DNA of 64,000 nucleotides from positions 1 through 64,000 of the forward strand of contig JABFRB010000023.1 in NCBI GenBank assembly GCA_013141385.1, written 5' to 3'. Source of the stretch: Bacteroidales bacterium. GTDB lineage: Bacteria; Bacteroidota; Bacteroidia; Bacteroidales; Tenuifilaceae. The notes beneath the pieces are model-generated. The model made no database searches. It was not told the DNA's origin and saw only the letters and a program-made list of their open reading frames with translations. Positions 47,193 to 56,432 of this stretch are shown in pieces; positions within the stretch are counted from its first letter, which is position 1; each line of letters opens with the position of its first letter. The translations under genes and the position numbers were made by a program.

Positions 47193-47913
47193 AGATATTG
47201 ACGATTATATTACGGGCAAACTTTCGAAGGAAGAACGAAAAAGTTTTGAACGGGAATTGTTATTTGATGAGGGACTAAGAAAGGAATTAATCCTTTCTCG
47301 TAAAATAATGGCTGTTGTTCTTGAAGAAGAAGATTGTGTTAATTTAAAATCAAAATTAATTGAAGCAAAAACGAATGCGAAAAAGAAAAAATTTAAAATT
47401 CATTATAGATTAATCTCTGCATCTTGTCTAATTATACTGATTTGTACATCATTTTTCTTCTATCAGAGAATTCCACAAAAGCCAGAGAATATTTATAGCA
47501 AATATTATCAAAATTTTGATGCACCTTTGGTTAATAGAGATGCCTCTGGTCATAGCGAATTTTATGGTTTATTCTCCAATTATAAATCAAAAAACTTCGA
47601 CAAAATTATCAATGAACTTGAGGGTAGGGTAAAAAAAGATCGTAAAAATAACATCTTAAACTTAATGCTTATTTCTGCCTATCTTGAAGTGAACAAACCG
47701 GAAAAAGCTGAATTATTAATTAATACCATCTTAAAAGAATCCAATACTGGTATATACGAAGAACACTATAAATGGTATCTCAGCCTTGCTTATCTTAATC
47801 AGTTTAAAATTGATGAGGCTATTAGAGCATGCAAGGAAACAGAAGATTCGAACAGCCAATTTGCTGTTTTTGCAAAAAAATTAAGGAAAGATTTAGAAAA
47901 ACTGCATAACTAA
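47173..47913 (+). CDS. single-helix membrane protein, putative anti-sigma with TPR-like tail
   Basis: 246 residues from ATG 47173, inside the end of the sigma gene (translational coupling). The N-terminus (RDIDDYITGKLSKEERKSFE) has the form of anti-sigma domains. A membrane helix (about 79-97, LISASCLIILICTSFFFYQ) leads to a periplasmic part with helical repeats (LNLMLISAYLEVNKPEKAEL, YLSLAYLNQFKIDEAI) resembling TPRs. It probably keeps the sigma factor inactive at the membrane. Inference from position and layout. Confidence 0.72.
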   Translation: MNRNFYRDIDDYITGKLSKEERKSFERELLFDEGLRKELILSRKIMAVVLEEEDCVNLKSKLIEAKTNAKKKKFKIHYRLISASCLIILICTSFFFYQRIPQKPENIYSKYYQNFDAPLVNRDASGHSEFYGLFSNYKSKNFDKIINELEGRVKKDRKNNILNLMLISAYLEVNKPEKAELLINTILKESNTGIYEEHYKWYLSLAYLNQFKIDEAIRACKETEDSNSQFAVFAKKLRKDLEKLHN

Positions 47914-48154
47914 TCCAATCAATAAACAATTCGAACCTTATATCATTTTATTTATTGAGAGATACCCACAATAATACTTATCAGTATATCACTATTCCCA
48001 TTTTTGGCATAAGAAAATTTTCAATGAATTTTTGGAGTATAACAAAGTAACCGGATGGCAATGTTGTTAGCTTTGCTAAGAGTTTGTAGTTTGCAGGAAT
48101 AGCATTATTTGGAATGAACATAGGTAAAATAATGACAGACAGATTTTATGATTT

Positions 48155-49120
48155 ATGAAAAGAGTTGGAAAATCACAGTTGGATACCTTAAATCATAGTT
48201 CAATACTTAAGCGCATTGCTAATTGTGTCAAAAACGCAATGCCATCAGCTATAAAAACATCATTATGGTTTCTCAAAATTACGATTCCGATATCATTTAC
48301 CGTTACCCTTTTGTATCACTTTGGCATTCTGAACGTTATTTCTGAATTTTTATCTCCTGCGTTCAACCTTATTGGTCTTAAAGGCGAAGCTGCTCTGGTT
48401 TATATTACATCAGCATTCCTAAACGTTTATTCTGCAATTGCCGTTATCACATCTTTGAATTTTACATTAAGGGAGATGACCATATTGGCCATAATGAGTT
48501 TAATTGCCCACAACTTGATTGTAGAAACGGCTGTTCAAAAGAAGACAGGTTCTAAGGTCTGGCATATAATAGCACTTCGAATTATCAGTTCTATAGCGGC
48601 TGCTGCTTTACTAAATTTATTACTACCAGCTCAGATGGGATCATCAGGTTTGGGATTGCACCAAATTTCTAATCCTATATTTAAAGAAGTGTTGTCTACA
48701 TGGACAATATCGGCATTGAAGTTAAGCATTAAAATAGTTGTACTGATAACTCTATTAATGATACTCCAGAAGATACTAATAGAGTTCAAAATAACCGATC
48801 TACTGACTAAAATCTTTGGTCCATTCCTAAAAATTATGGGATTGTCAGGATCTACCTCCGTAATGTGGATGGCCGCAAACCTTTTGGGTTTAGCTTATGG
48901 TTCGGCAATAATGATAGATGAGGTTGAAAGTGGTAGAATTACCAGACAAGATGCAGATCTTCTCAATTTTCATATTGCAATTTCGCATTCCAATTTAGAG
49001 GATTTAATTCTTTTTGCAGCTATTGGAGTGTCCGCTTGGTGGCTGTTTTTACCTCGACTAGGTATGGCAATTATTGTTGTGTGGGGGCGCAGATTTGCTA
49101 CATCTTATAAGGGGAATTAA
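48155..49120 (+). CDS. nucleoside-recognition (Gate) domain membrane protein
   Basis: 321 residues with about eight hydrophobic segments in two halves that look alike: ISEFLSPAFNLIGLKGEAAL and LTKIFGPFLKIMGLSGSTSV, the hallmark of Gate (nucleoside recognition) domains as in SpmA/SpmB and FeoB. The family's transport role is not settled; some members move nucleosides or metals. It precedes DUF364 and the fused transporter-like gene, all on the plus strand. A TAGCTTTG box at 48068-48075 may be part of its promoter. Confidence 0.78.
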   Translation: MKRVGKSQLDTLNHSSILKRIANCVKNAMPSAIKTSLWFLKITIPISFTVTLLYHFGILNVISEFLSPAFNLIGLKGEAALVYITSAFLNVYSAIAVITSLNFTLREMTILAIMSLIAHNLIVETAVQKKTGSKVWHIIALRIISSIAAAALLNLLLPAQMGSSGLGLHQISNPIFKEVLSTWTISALKLSIKIVVLITLLMILQKILIEFKITDLLTKIFGPFLKIMGLSGSTSVMWMAANLLGLAYGSAIMIDEVESGRITRQDADLLNFHIAISHSNLEDLILFAAIGVSAWWLFLPRLGMAIIVVWGRRFATSYKGN

Positions 49121-49281
49121 AAAAAATTTCTTTAATATGATTTTTTTTGATACCTTTTTTCAAGGCATTATTTATAGATAAGTGACCACTCCCTTCAAAG
49201 TTTTTATTTTACATATCGCTCCAGTGAACTTTTAATATATTTGCCTTTCTTGTTTCACTAATCCTTGTAAAAAATTGCCAC

Positions 49282-50091
49282 ATGATTTTAGACAAAACCT
49301 ATGATTTGATAAAAACTAAATACAAAGATCAAATTGAAAATTTAACAATCTCGGATATAAGAGTTGGGGTATTCCTTACAGCTATTCGCTTGTCCGATGG
49401 TAGTTGTGGCGTTGCCAGTACAGATATTGATACCAATCCACCGTGTAGCAAAAACAATCGTGATTTTGGCGATTTCACACCAACAAAAATTATAGGTCAA
49501 AGGGTAATTGATTTACTCGAAACAAATAAGAAATTAAAATTACTTGATTCAATGAGAGTTGCGGTGTTGAACGCAATATCTCTACAAATACTTTCTAAAT
49601 CGAATTATAAAATACTTGAAAACATAGACCCTATAGATCTTATTGATTTAAAATCGCAGAAAACCATTACGCTTGTTGGTGGCTTTCATTCCTATATTCG
49701 CAGAATATCTGAAACGAGTAACAAGTTATATGTTTTGGAGTTGGACGAAAATGTGCTTACTGAAGAGCAAAAGCAATACTATGTTCCTGCAAAAGAATAC
49801 ACTAAAACTCTACCCATTTCCGATGTCATAATTATAACAGGCTTAACACTGGTAAACAACACAATAGATGGTTTGCTTTCTGCAATATCACCCAATACAC
49901 AGGTAATTGTTGCTGGACCTTCAAGTAGTTTAATTCCAGATGTTTTATTCGAAAATAAGGTTAATATTATTGGTGCAACACGAATAACCGATCCTGGCTT
50001 ATTATTTTCGATTGTTGGTGAGGCAGGTACTGGTTTTCATCTATTTAAATACTGCGCTCAAAAAATCTGTATTCTGGATGAAAAAAATTAG
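49282..50091 (+). CDS. DUF364/DUF4213 protein, putative metal chelation
   Basis: 269 residues. The N-terminal DUF4213 part has VFLTAIRLSDGSCGVAST, and the C-terminal Rossmann-like DUF364 part has VGGFHSYIRRI, ADVIIITG-like DVIIITGLTLVNNTIDGL and VAGPSSSLIPDVLFE. The family is described as putative heavy-metal chelation and is often near molybdenum/tungsten genes. It overlaps the next gene by 14 bp. A TATATTTG box at 49236-49243 may be its -7 element. Function is not established. Confidence 0.85.
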   Translation: MILDKTYDLIKTKYKDQIENLTISDIRVGVFLTAIRLSDGSCGVASTDIDTNPPCSKNNRDFGDFTPTKIIGQRVIDLLETNKKLKLLDSMRVAVLNAISLQILSKSNYKILENIDPIDLIDLKSQKTITLVGGFHSYIRRISETSNKLYVLELDENVLTEEQKQYYVPAKEYTKTLPISDVIIITGLTLVNNTIDGLLSAISPNTQVIVAGPSSSLIPDVLFENKVNIIGATRITDPGLLFSIVGEAGTGFHLFKYCAQKICILDEKN

Positions 50092-51793
50092 TGAACTAAA
50101 TGAGAAGTGGATTAAAGCCTCAATTGTAGGAACTATTTGGGCTGCATCGGAGATTGTTCTAGGTAGTTTCCTACATAATTTGAAGATTCCATTTAGTGGA
50201 AATATACTGACAGCAATTGGTATTATCATTTTAATTTCCGTAAGTTATATCTGGACTGAAAAAGGAATATTTTGGCGTGCAGGAATAATTTGTGCTTTAA
50301 TGAAAACCATGTCGCCAAGTGCCGTGATTTTTGGGCCAATAATTGCCATACTTTGTGAAGCAGCTTTACTCGAAATTTCTGTTAGAATATTTGGAAAAAC
50401 AATAGCGGCCTATATACTTGGTGCTATGCTTGCCATGTCGTGGAATTTATTTCAAAAAATAGTAAACTTCATAATATTTTATGGTTTCAATATTGTAGAT
50501 CTTTACACAAATTTACTAAAATACACTCAAAAGCAACTTGATATACATTCTGATATAGTTTGGTTGCCAATCTTGGTTTTATTACTAATTTATTGTATGC
50601 TAGGATTTATTGCAGCAATAATTGGAATTAGAGTGGGTAGAAAAATCTTAAAACAACCAGTAGAACATAGAACAGAAATCATTGCCAATAGAACTTTTGA
50701 GCCACTGAATAGACGGAATTTCGATTTCAATTATTCAATGATCTGGCTTTTTGTTGATATACTATTAATAATTGGCGCATTAACTTTATTGAATTATACA
50801 CCTTATATATATTGGGGACTATTTATTGTAAGTACTGTTACACTTTGGGCATTTCGATATAAACGGGCGTTGCGTCAGTTATCCAAACCAAAATTCTGGA
50901 TATTCTTTGTAATCATAACAATGATCACCGCTTTTGTTTTCACTAAAGTTCAATCCCATGAAAATAGTTTGATGCAAGGATTATTGATTGGACTTCAGAT
51001 GAATTTCAGAGCGGTTATTATTATAGTTGGCTTTTCGGTTTTAGGAACCGAATTGTACAATCCTCGGATTCGTGATTTTTTCCTCAAAACATCATTTAAA
51101 CAATTGCCTTTAGCCTTAGAACTTTCGCTCGAAAGTTTACCATCGATGATTGCGAATATTCCAGAATTTAAAACAATTGTTAAAAATCCTATATCTGTGA
51201 TTTACCAAATCATTTCACAGGTTGATTTTAGGTTAGATGAAATAAAAAATAGAATACAGTTTAATCAAAAAGTATTTATTATCACTGGGTCAATAGGTCA
51301 GGGTAAAACTGCAATGGTGCAAAAGGTTATTGAGGTATTTAAAGAAAAGGGTATTGCCATGGGTGGCATTTATTCCCCAAGGGTAATGGAAAATAATACC
51401 ACCATTGGCTATAATATTATTGATATCGCAACTTGCGATAACGAGGAATTTTTAAGGCTCAAAGTCAACGAAAGCGTTATGGAAATTGGACGATTTAGAG
51501 TTCTCTCGAAAGGTTTGCAGAAAGGCTCGGACATCATAAAATCATCGAATAACAGGAATAATAAAATTGTTGTTATTGATGAGGTTGGAAATTTGGAGTG
51601 TGAAAACCAAGGTTGGGCAACAAGTATCCAAGATTTGATTGATAGATCAAATACTCATTTATTACTCGTTGTTCGTGATAGTATTGCAGAAAAAGTGATT
51701 CAAAAATGGAATTTTAAACAACCTTTTGTATTTAACATCTCTAAATACGATCATCTGGAAATCAGTAATTTAATTTTAGAACAGCTCACTTAA
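50078..51793 (+). CDS. multi-helix membrane protein fused to a THEP1-like NTPase
   Basis: 571 residues from ATG 50078, which overlaps the DUF364 stop. Residues about 1-200 form five or six helices beginning ASIVGTIWAASEIVLGSFLH, resembling energy-coupling-factor S components; residues about 225-350 form four or five more helices, with a following soluble part resembling EcfT proteins. The last 170 residues are a P-loop NTPase with ITGSIGQGKTAM (about 401-412) and VVIDEVGNLE, like the nucleoside-triphosphatase THEP1. So S-like, T-like and NTPase parts are joined in one chain. The metal-linked neighbour DUF364 suggests transport of a metal or cofactor; this is inference. Confidence 0.72.
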   Translation: MKKISELNEKWIKASIVGTIWAASEIVLGSFLHNLKIPFSGNILTAIGIIILISVSYIWTEKGIFWRAGIICALMKTMSPSAVIFGPIIAILCEAALLEISVRIFGKTIAAYILGAMLAMSWNLFQKIVNFIIFYGFNIVDLYTNLLKYTQKQLDIHSDIVWLPILVLLLIYCMLGFIAAIIGIRVGRKILKQPVEHRTEIIANRTFEPLNRRNFDFNYSMIWLFVDILLIIGALTLLNYTPYIYWGLFIVSTVTLWAFRYKRALRQLSKPKFWIFFVIITMITAFVFTKVQSHENSLMQGLLIGLQMNFRAVIIIVGFSVLGTELYNPRIRDFFLKTSFKQLPLALELSLESLPSMIANIPEFKTIVKNPISVIYQIISQVDFRLDEIKNRIQFNQKVFIITGSIGQGKTAMVQKVIEVFKEKGIAMGGIYSPRVMENNTTIGYNIIDIATCDNEEFLRLKVNESVMEIGRFRVLSKGLQKGSDIIKSSNNRNNKIVVIDEVGNLECENQGWATSIQDLIDRSNTHLLLVVRDSIAEKVIQKWNFKQPFVFNISKYDHLEISNLILEQLT

Positions 51794-51869
51794 TTATATT
51801 GATATAGAGATAAGTTTTTAATTACTTCGTTGTATAATCCTTAATATCTTTTAATTGAATAATATTGTA

Positions 51870-51905
51870 AAAAAAACCCTTCGAATTACTGAAGGGTTTT
51901 TTTAT
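51870..51905. terminator. bidirectional terminator
   Basis: AAAAAACCCTTC and GAAGGGTTTTTT form a strong stem between two convergent genes. Confidence 0.9.
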
Positions 51906-51922
51906 ATATGTATATGAAGAAC

Positions 51923-52759
51923 CTAGTTAAGTATGTAAGCTTCTTGCCACCATGTAGTTTCATAACCGTAAGCTATCCAGCCAAAACCTGCTGATGACCA
52001 GCCAGTTCCCCATGAATTCATGAATTTGAAAGCACCAATTGCATCATCATAACCAACAACGCAATAGCAATGTCCGCCTAAAGAACCTCCAACGAAGGTA
52101 GTAAGAACGGCGCCATTAGCTAAATACATAAATCCACTACTTACAGGACCTGCAACTATAACTGGTTTTCCAGCAGCCAATTGGGCTTTAATTGCGGTAG
52201 TAGTGCGAGAAACAGTGCTATAGCTCGCAATTTTATAATTTGCAGCGTCAGCCTTTTGGGTTGTATTAGGCTTTGTTGTACAGCTAACATCGGTATATGG
52301 CATTAAAGACCATCTGCAAACACCTTGCGATTTCAACAAATTCAAAGCTGTGGTTACATAAGCACCTGATGCACATGATCTCTTAACCTTAATTTGGTTG
52401 TAAACGTACTCAGGGCTGAAAATATTTACGCTGTAACTCCATGCAGCTGGGTGTCCTGTTTGCCAAAAAATGCTACGGGCATCATAGGTAGTTCCAAATG
52501 CAACGCATGAACCTTCACCACCTTGATCACCAATGGGAGGTACATTTAGCATCACTGCGGCTTTTGTAACAACACCTTCTAACTCTTTAGCTACTGGGAT
52601 TTTAGCGTATTCATCAGCTGGTAAAAGATTGCAACCTAATGCATGAAGAGTACTTACTTCTTGATCATTAGTAAGCTTAACATCCGAAGATTTTTGGCAG
52701 GAGTTCATCATAAAACCCCACATTCCAATAATTAGTAGAACTGCAAATGATTTTTTCAT
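51923..52759 (-). CDS. papain-like (C1A) cysteine protease lipoprotein
   Basis: 278 residues with a lipoprotein leader (GFMMNSCQK). The catalytic Cys85 is in GDQGGEGSCVAFG, the His in GGHCYCVVGYDD, and the Asn in FKFMNSWGTGW, the C1A triad. Papain's QxxxxGSCWAF is partly changed (Gln is kept in GDQG). It sits outside the cytoplasm on the membrane. Interestingly, an I42 inhibitor-like gene is at 9214, but it lacks a signal peptide. Single gene with its own terminator. Confidence 0.88.
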   Translation of the reverse strand: MKKSFAVLLIIGMWGFMMNSCQKSSDVKLTNDQEVSTLHALGCNLLPADEYAKIPVAKELEGVVTKAAVMLNVPPIGDQGGEGSCVAFGTTYDARSIFWQTGHPAAWSYSVNIFSPEYVYNQIKVKRSCASGAYVTTALNLLKSQGVCRWSLMPYTDVSCTTKPNTTQKADAANYKIASYSTVSRTTTAIKAQLAAGKPVIVAGPVSSGFMYLANGAVLTTFVGGSLGGHCYCVVGYDDAIGAFKFMNSWGTGWSSAGFGWIAYGYETTWWQEAYILN

Positions 52760-52896
52760 TTTCTGTTTAGTTTTAAGTTAAAGTATATTACTTAACGTTA
52801 AGCAGATGCAATTTCTATTTTATTTTAATCCAAGTCAATTATTTTTAAACATTTTTAATATTTATTCTGGATTAGGTATATAAAAAGTATTGGGAT

Positions 52897-54444
52897 TTAA
52901 GTATTAAATTTAAGTCCTTGTGCTAGAGGAAGATCGTTACCATAGTTGATATTTACAGTTTGTCTGCGCATATATTGTTTCCAGGAATCAGAACCTGATT
53001 CTCTACCACCCCCGGTTTCCTTTTCACCACCAAAAGCACCACCAATCTCAGCACCAGAAGTGCTCGTATTTACGTTGGCAATTCCGCAATCAGAACCACC
53101 TTCCGATAGCCATCGTTCCATCTCCATCATGTTAGTAGTAAATAGGGTAGATGATAAACCTTGTGGTACATCATTATTAGTAGCAATAGCATCTTCAAAT
53201 GACTTAACCTTAATAAGATAAAGGATTGGGGCGAATGTCTCCTCTTGAACAATCTTGAAACGATTATCTGCTTCAATAATAGTGGGAGCGACAAATGTTT
53301 GGTTTTCGAAACCTTTACCTGAAATAATTTTTTTTCCGCAAATCAATTTTCCACCTTCCTGTATCGCATCATTAATTGCACTTATATATGCTAAAACAGC
53401 CGATTTATCAATCATAGGCCCAATTAAAGTTGCAGGATCAAGCGGATTTCCAATGCGTTTTTCGAATTGAGCGTAAGCTTTGGTTAGCCGATTTTTAACT
53501 TCATCGTATATTTTTTCATGAACAATAACCCTTCGGGTAGATGTACATCGCTGTCCCGCAGTTCCAATTGCCCCAAAAACGATAGAGGGAATTGCAAGAT
53601 CGATATTTGCCGAAGGCATTATAATTGCTGCATTGTTTCCGCCTAATTCAAGTATTGTTCTACCGAATCTTTTACCTACAATCTCGGCAACATGTTGACC
53701 CACTTTTGTTGAACCCGTTACCGAGAGTAAGGGGATGCGCTTATCTTCTAGGAAATTATCACCAAGAACAGAACTTTTTGCAATGATAAGATTGAGAACC
53801 CCTTCAGGAACATTGTTTGCAACCAAAACATCGGCAATAATTTTATGAACAGCAATTGCAGTGAGAGGCGTTTTTGAACTTGGTTTCCATACAACAACAT
53901 TACCGCCAATTACTGCAAGCATTGTATTCCAAGCCCATACAGCAATAGGAAAGTTAAATGATGTTACTATGCCTACAACTCCCAGTGGATGATACTGATC
54001 GTACATTTTGTGATTTGTACGTTCGGAACGCAACATAATCCCATTCATTAAGCGCGATTGTCCTACAGCAAAATCGCAGATATCAATCATCTCCTGCACT
54101 TCACCCATTCCTTCCTGAAGAATCTTTCCAACTTCAATGCTAATCAATCGACCCAGATCTTCTTTGTGCTCCCTTAATTTGATGCCGATTTGCCTTACAA
54201 CTTCGCCTCTTTGAGGGGCAGGCCAATGTCGCCACTCTTTGAATATGAGATTAGCATTGGATATCATTAGCTCATAATCTTCAATGCTTGCTGTTTTTAC
54301 CTCTGCAATAATTTCACCAGTTGCTGGATTTTCAGAGCTCAATAACGAACCACGTGTTTCAATCCATTTTGCTCCAGTACTTAAACCTAAATTCGTTTTT
54401 TTAATGCCTAGATTATGTAATGTGTTATTTATAATTTTGTCCAT
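52897..54444 (-). CDS. aldehyde dehydrogenase, ALDH7 type
   Basis: 515 residues, full-length ALDH. The catalytic Cys lies in GTAGQRCTSTRR and the Glu in LELGGNNAAI; NAD-binding TSFNFPIAVWAWN and GSTKVGQ are present. The ELGGNNA motif and TAGQRCTS place it close to alpha-aminoadipic semialdehyde dehydrogenase (ALDH7A1-like; lysine breakdown). It is 49 bp downstream of pruA and may share its transcript. Oxidation of amino-acid semialdehydes would suit both. Confidence 0.88.
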   Translation of the reverse strand: MDKIINNTLHNLGIKKTNLGLSTGAKWIETRGSLLSSENPATGEIIAEVKTASIEDYELMISNANLIFKEWRHWPAPQRGEVVRQIGIKLREHKEDLGRLISIEVGKILQEGMGEVQEMIDICDFAVGQSRLMNGIMLRSERTNHKMYDQYHPLGVVGIVTSFNFPIAVWAWNTMLAVIGGNVVVWKPSSKTPLTAIAVHKIIADVLVANNVPEGVLNLIIAKSSVLGDNFLEDKRIPLLSVTGSTKVGQHVAEIVGKRFGRTILELGGNNAAIIMPSANIDLAIPSIVFGAIGTAGQRCTSTRRVIVHEKIYDEVKNRLTKAYAQFEKRIGNPLDPATLIGPMIDKSAVLAYISAINDAIQEGGKLICGKKIISGKGFENQTFVAPTIIEADNRFKIVQEETFAPILYLIKVKSFEDAIATNNDVPQGLSSTLFTTNMMEMERWLSEGGSDCGIANVNTSTSGAEIGGAFGGEKETGGGRESGSDSWKQYMRRQTVNINYGNDLPLAQGLKFNT

Positions 54445-54493
54445 TTATCTAATTAGTTGATTGTTAAAAGTCCAATTTATTGGGGTTTGATTA

Positions 54494-56134
54494 TTATTTA
54501 CAAATTTCGTCTTTCATGAAGGAGTACCTATAATCGGTTGGAGGAACAAGCGTTTCCTTTATAGTTCTCGCGTTTGTCCAGCGGATGAGATTTAAGGAAC
54601 TTCCTGCTTTATCGTTTGTACCCGATGCACGAGCCCCGCCAAATGGTTGTTGACCAACTACTGCACCAGTAGGTTTATCGTTGATATAGAAGTTACCAGC
54701 AGCATAACGCAATTTTTTCATTGCCATATTTATAGCAGCCCGATCTGTGGCAAAAATTGCCCCAGTTAAAGCGTATGGTGATGTTTGGTCACAAACATCC
54801 AATGTTTGCTCGTACTCCTCATCACTGTATAGGTAGATTGTAAGCACTGGGCCAAAGATCTCCTCTTCCATAGTAAGGAAATGAGGGTTAGTAGTGAGAA
54901 TAACAGTAGGTTCTATAAAATATCCAATTGATTTATCACCCTTTCCACCAAAAATGATTTCGGACTCATTTGATTCTTTGGCCTTTTGAATATAGGTCAT
55001 GATATTGTCAAACGAAGATTCATCAATCACAGCATTTATAAAGTTTGTGAAATCGGTTGGGTCGCCAATTTTTATTTCATTTAGATTTTTTAGCATCAAC
55101 GCTTTAAAATCAGGCCACATAGATTTTGGAAAATAAGCCCTTGATGCTGCAGAACATTTTTGTCCTTGATATTCAAACGCTCCACGAATTGCTGCAATAA
55201 CTGCCTCATCTAGCCTTGCACTTTGATGAACAAATAAAAAGTTTTTTCCTCCGGTTTCACCAACAAGTTTTGGGTAGGATCTATAGTTACTTAGATTATC
55301 TCCAATTTGCTTCCAGAAAAGGTTGAACGTTGATGTTGACCCAGTAAAATGGATACCTGCAAGCATTGGCTGTTTAAATATCTCCTTTCCAATAACAGAA
55401 CCCTTGCTCGGAACGAAATTAATAACCCCATCGGGTAGTCCGGCTTCCTTAAAAATCTTCATCAATATATAATTGGATAGGATAGAGGTGGTTGCCGGTT
55501 TCCATACTATTGAATTCCCCATAAGAACAGGAGACATATTTAAGTTTGATGCAATTGCAGTAAAATTGAATGGAGAAACAGAGAAAACAAATCCCTCTAA
55601 AGGTCTATATTCAGTGCGGTTTAGATTAGAATCCTCGGATAAAGGCTGTCCATTATATATTTCGCTTGCAAAGAATGCGTTGAACCTTAAAAAATCAACT
55701 ACTTCACAAGCCGAGTCGATTTCTGCTTGATAAGCATTTTTACTTTGCCCAAGCATTGTGGCTGCATTCATCAATGCACGGTATTTTTTCGATATCAGCT
55801 CAGCAATTTTTATTGTAACCGATACCCTATCTATCCAAGATGTTTGCGCCCACTTTTCACGAGCAGCAAGTGCAGCATCAACTGCCATTTGAATCTCTTT
55901 TTCACCTGCAATGTGATATGTGGCAAGCAGATGAGAGTGATTATGAGGCATTACAACTTTTCCGGTTACTCCAGTTCTTATCTCTTTTCCACCAATGATA
56001 AGTGGAATATCCATAACAGATTCAGAAAGATTCTTAAGTTCAATTTCTAATGCTACTCTTTCTGCTGAGCAGGGTGCATAACCCATAATAGTCTCATTTT
56101 TAGGGCGTTCAAATTTAAATATTGAGTTATTCAT
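54494..56134 (-). CDS. pruA: L-glutamate gamma-semialdehyde dehydrogenase
   Basis: 546 residues, the class of one-domain 1-pyrroline-5-carboxylate dehydrogenases. It oxidises glutamate semialdehyde to glutamate with NAD. Catalytic Cys in FEYQGQKCSAASRAYFP and Glu in LVGETGGKNF; the C-terminal NFYINDKPTGAVVGQQPFGG anchors the family. An operator-like palindrome and a TATATTTG box lie upstream. No proline dehydrogenase is in the window. Confidence 0.95.
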   Translation of the reverse strand: MNNSIFKFERPKNETIMGYAPCSAERVALEIELKNLSESVMDIPLIIGGKEIRTGVTGKVVMPHNHSHLLATYHIAGEKEIQMAVDAALAAREKWAQTSWIDRVSVTIKIAELISKKYRALMNAATMLGQSKNAYQAEIDSACEVVDFLRFNAFFASEIYNGQPLSEDSNLNRTEYRPLEGFVFSVSPFNFTAIASNLNMSPVLMGNSIVWKPATTSILSNYILMKIFKEAGLPDGVINFVPSKGSVIGKEIFKQPMLAGIHFTGSTSTFNLFWKQIGDNLSNYRSYPKLVGETGGKNFLFVHQSARLDEAVIAAIRGAFEYQGQKCSAASRAYFPKSMWPDFKALMLKNLNEIKIGDPTDFTNFINAVIDESSFDNIMTYIQKAKESNESEIIFGGKGDKSIGYFIEPTVILTTNPHFLTMEEEIFGPVLTIYLYSDEEYEQTLDVCDQTSPYALTGAIFATDRAAINMAMKKLRYAAGNFYINDKPTGAVVGQQPFGGARASGTNDKAGSSLNLIRWTNARTIKETLVPPTDYRYSFMKDEICK

Positions 56135-56159
56135 TTTAAAAATTTTATTTATTCGGGGA

Positions 56160-56195
56160 CAAATATAAATACGTTATGCAAAAAGATGCATAACG
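56160..56195 (-). promoter_or_regulatory. pruA promoter with operator-like palindrome
   Basis: On the minus strand TATATTTG (56160-56167) is a good -7 box. The perfect palindrome CGTTATGCA-N6-TGCATAACG (56172-56195) covers the place where the -33 element would be. A dimeric regulator could bind here and block or recruit RNA polymerase. Confidence 0.65.
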
Positions 56196-56368
56196 AAAAT
56201 CATGTTTTGAAAACAAAATATAAATTATAATCATTCTAAATAACATATTAAAACCGTGAATGTTCGAAAGAAATACTGTTAATCAATTATAAATCAGACA
56301 TTTTTTCAAACCTGATTTTTATATTCGTTTTTTTTAATTTTGTTGAAAAGACTTCAATCAACGAAGAG

Positions 56369-56401
56369 AGACCCCAAAGGTCTTCAAGACCTTTGGGGTC
56401 T
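56369..56401. repeat. 33-bp palindrome, left of RAYT
   Basis: Arms AGACCCCAAAGGTCT and their complement enclose TCA: 15-3-15, perfect. It ends 31 bp before the RAYT start. Confidence 0.88.
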
Positions 56402-56432
56402 AAAATCTTGATCTATTAAATTTACAATTAGA

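Noticed and set aside
9214..52759. Direct inhibitor-target pair between the I42 protein and the papain-like lipoprotein
   Set aside because: They are 42 kb apart and the inhibitor has no export signal while the protease is outside the cytoplasm. Kept only as a test idea.
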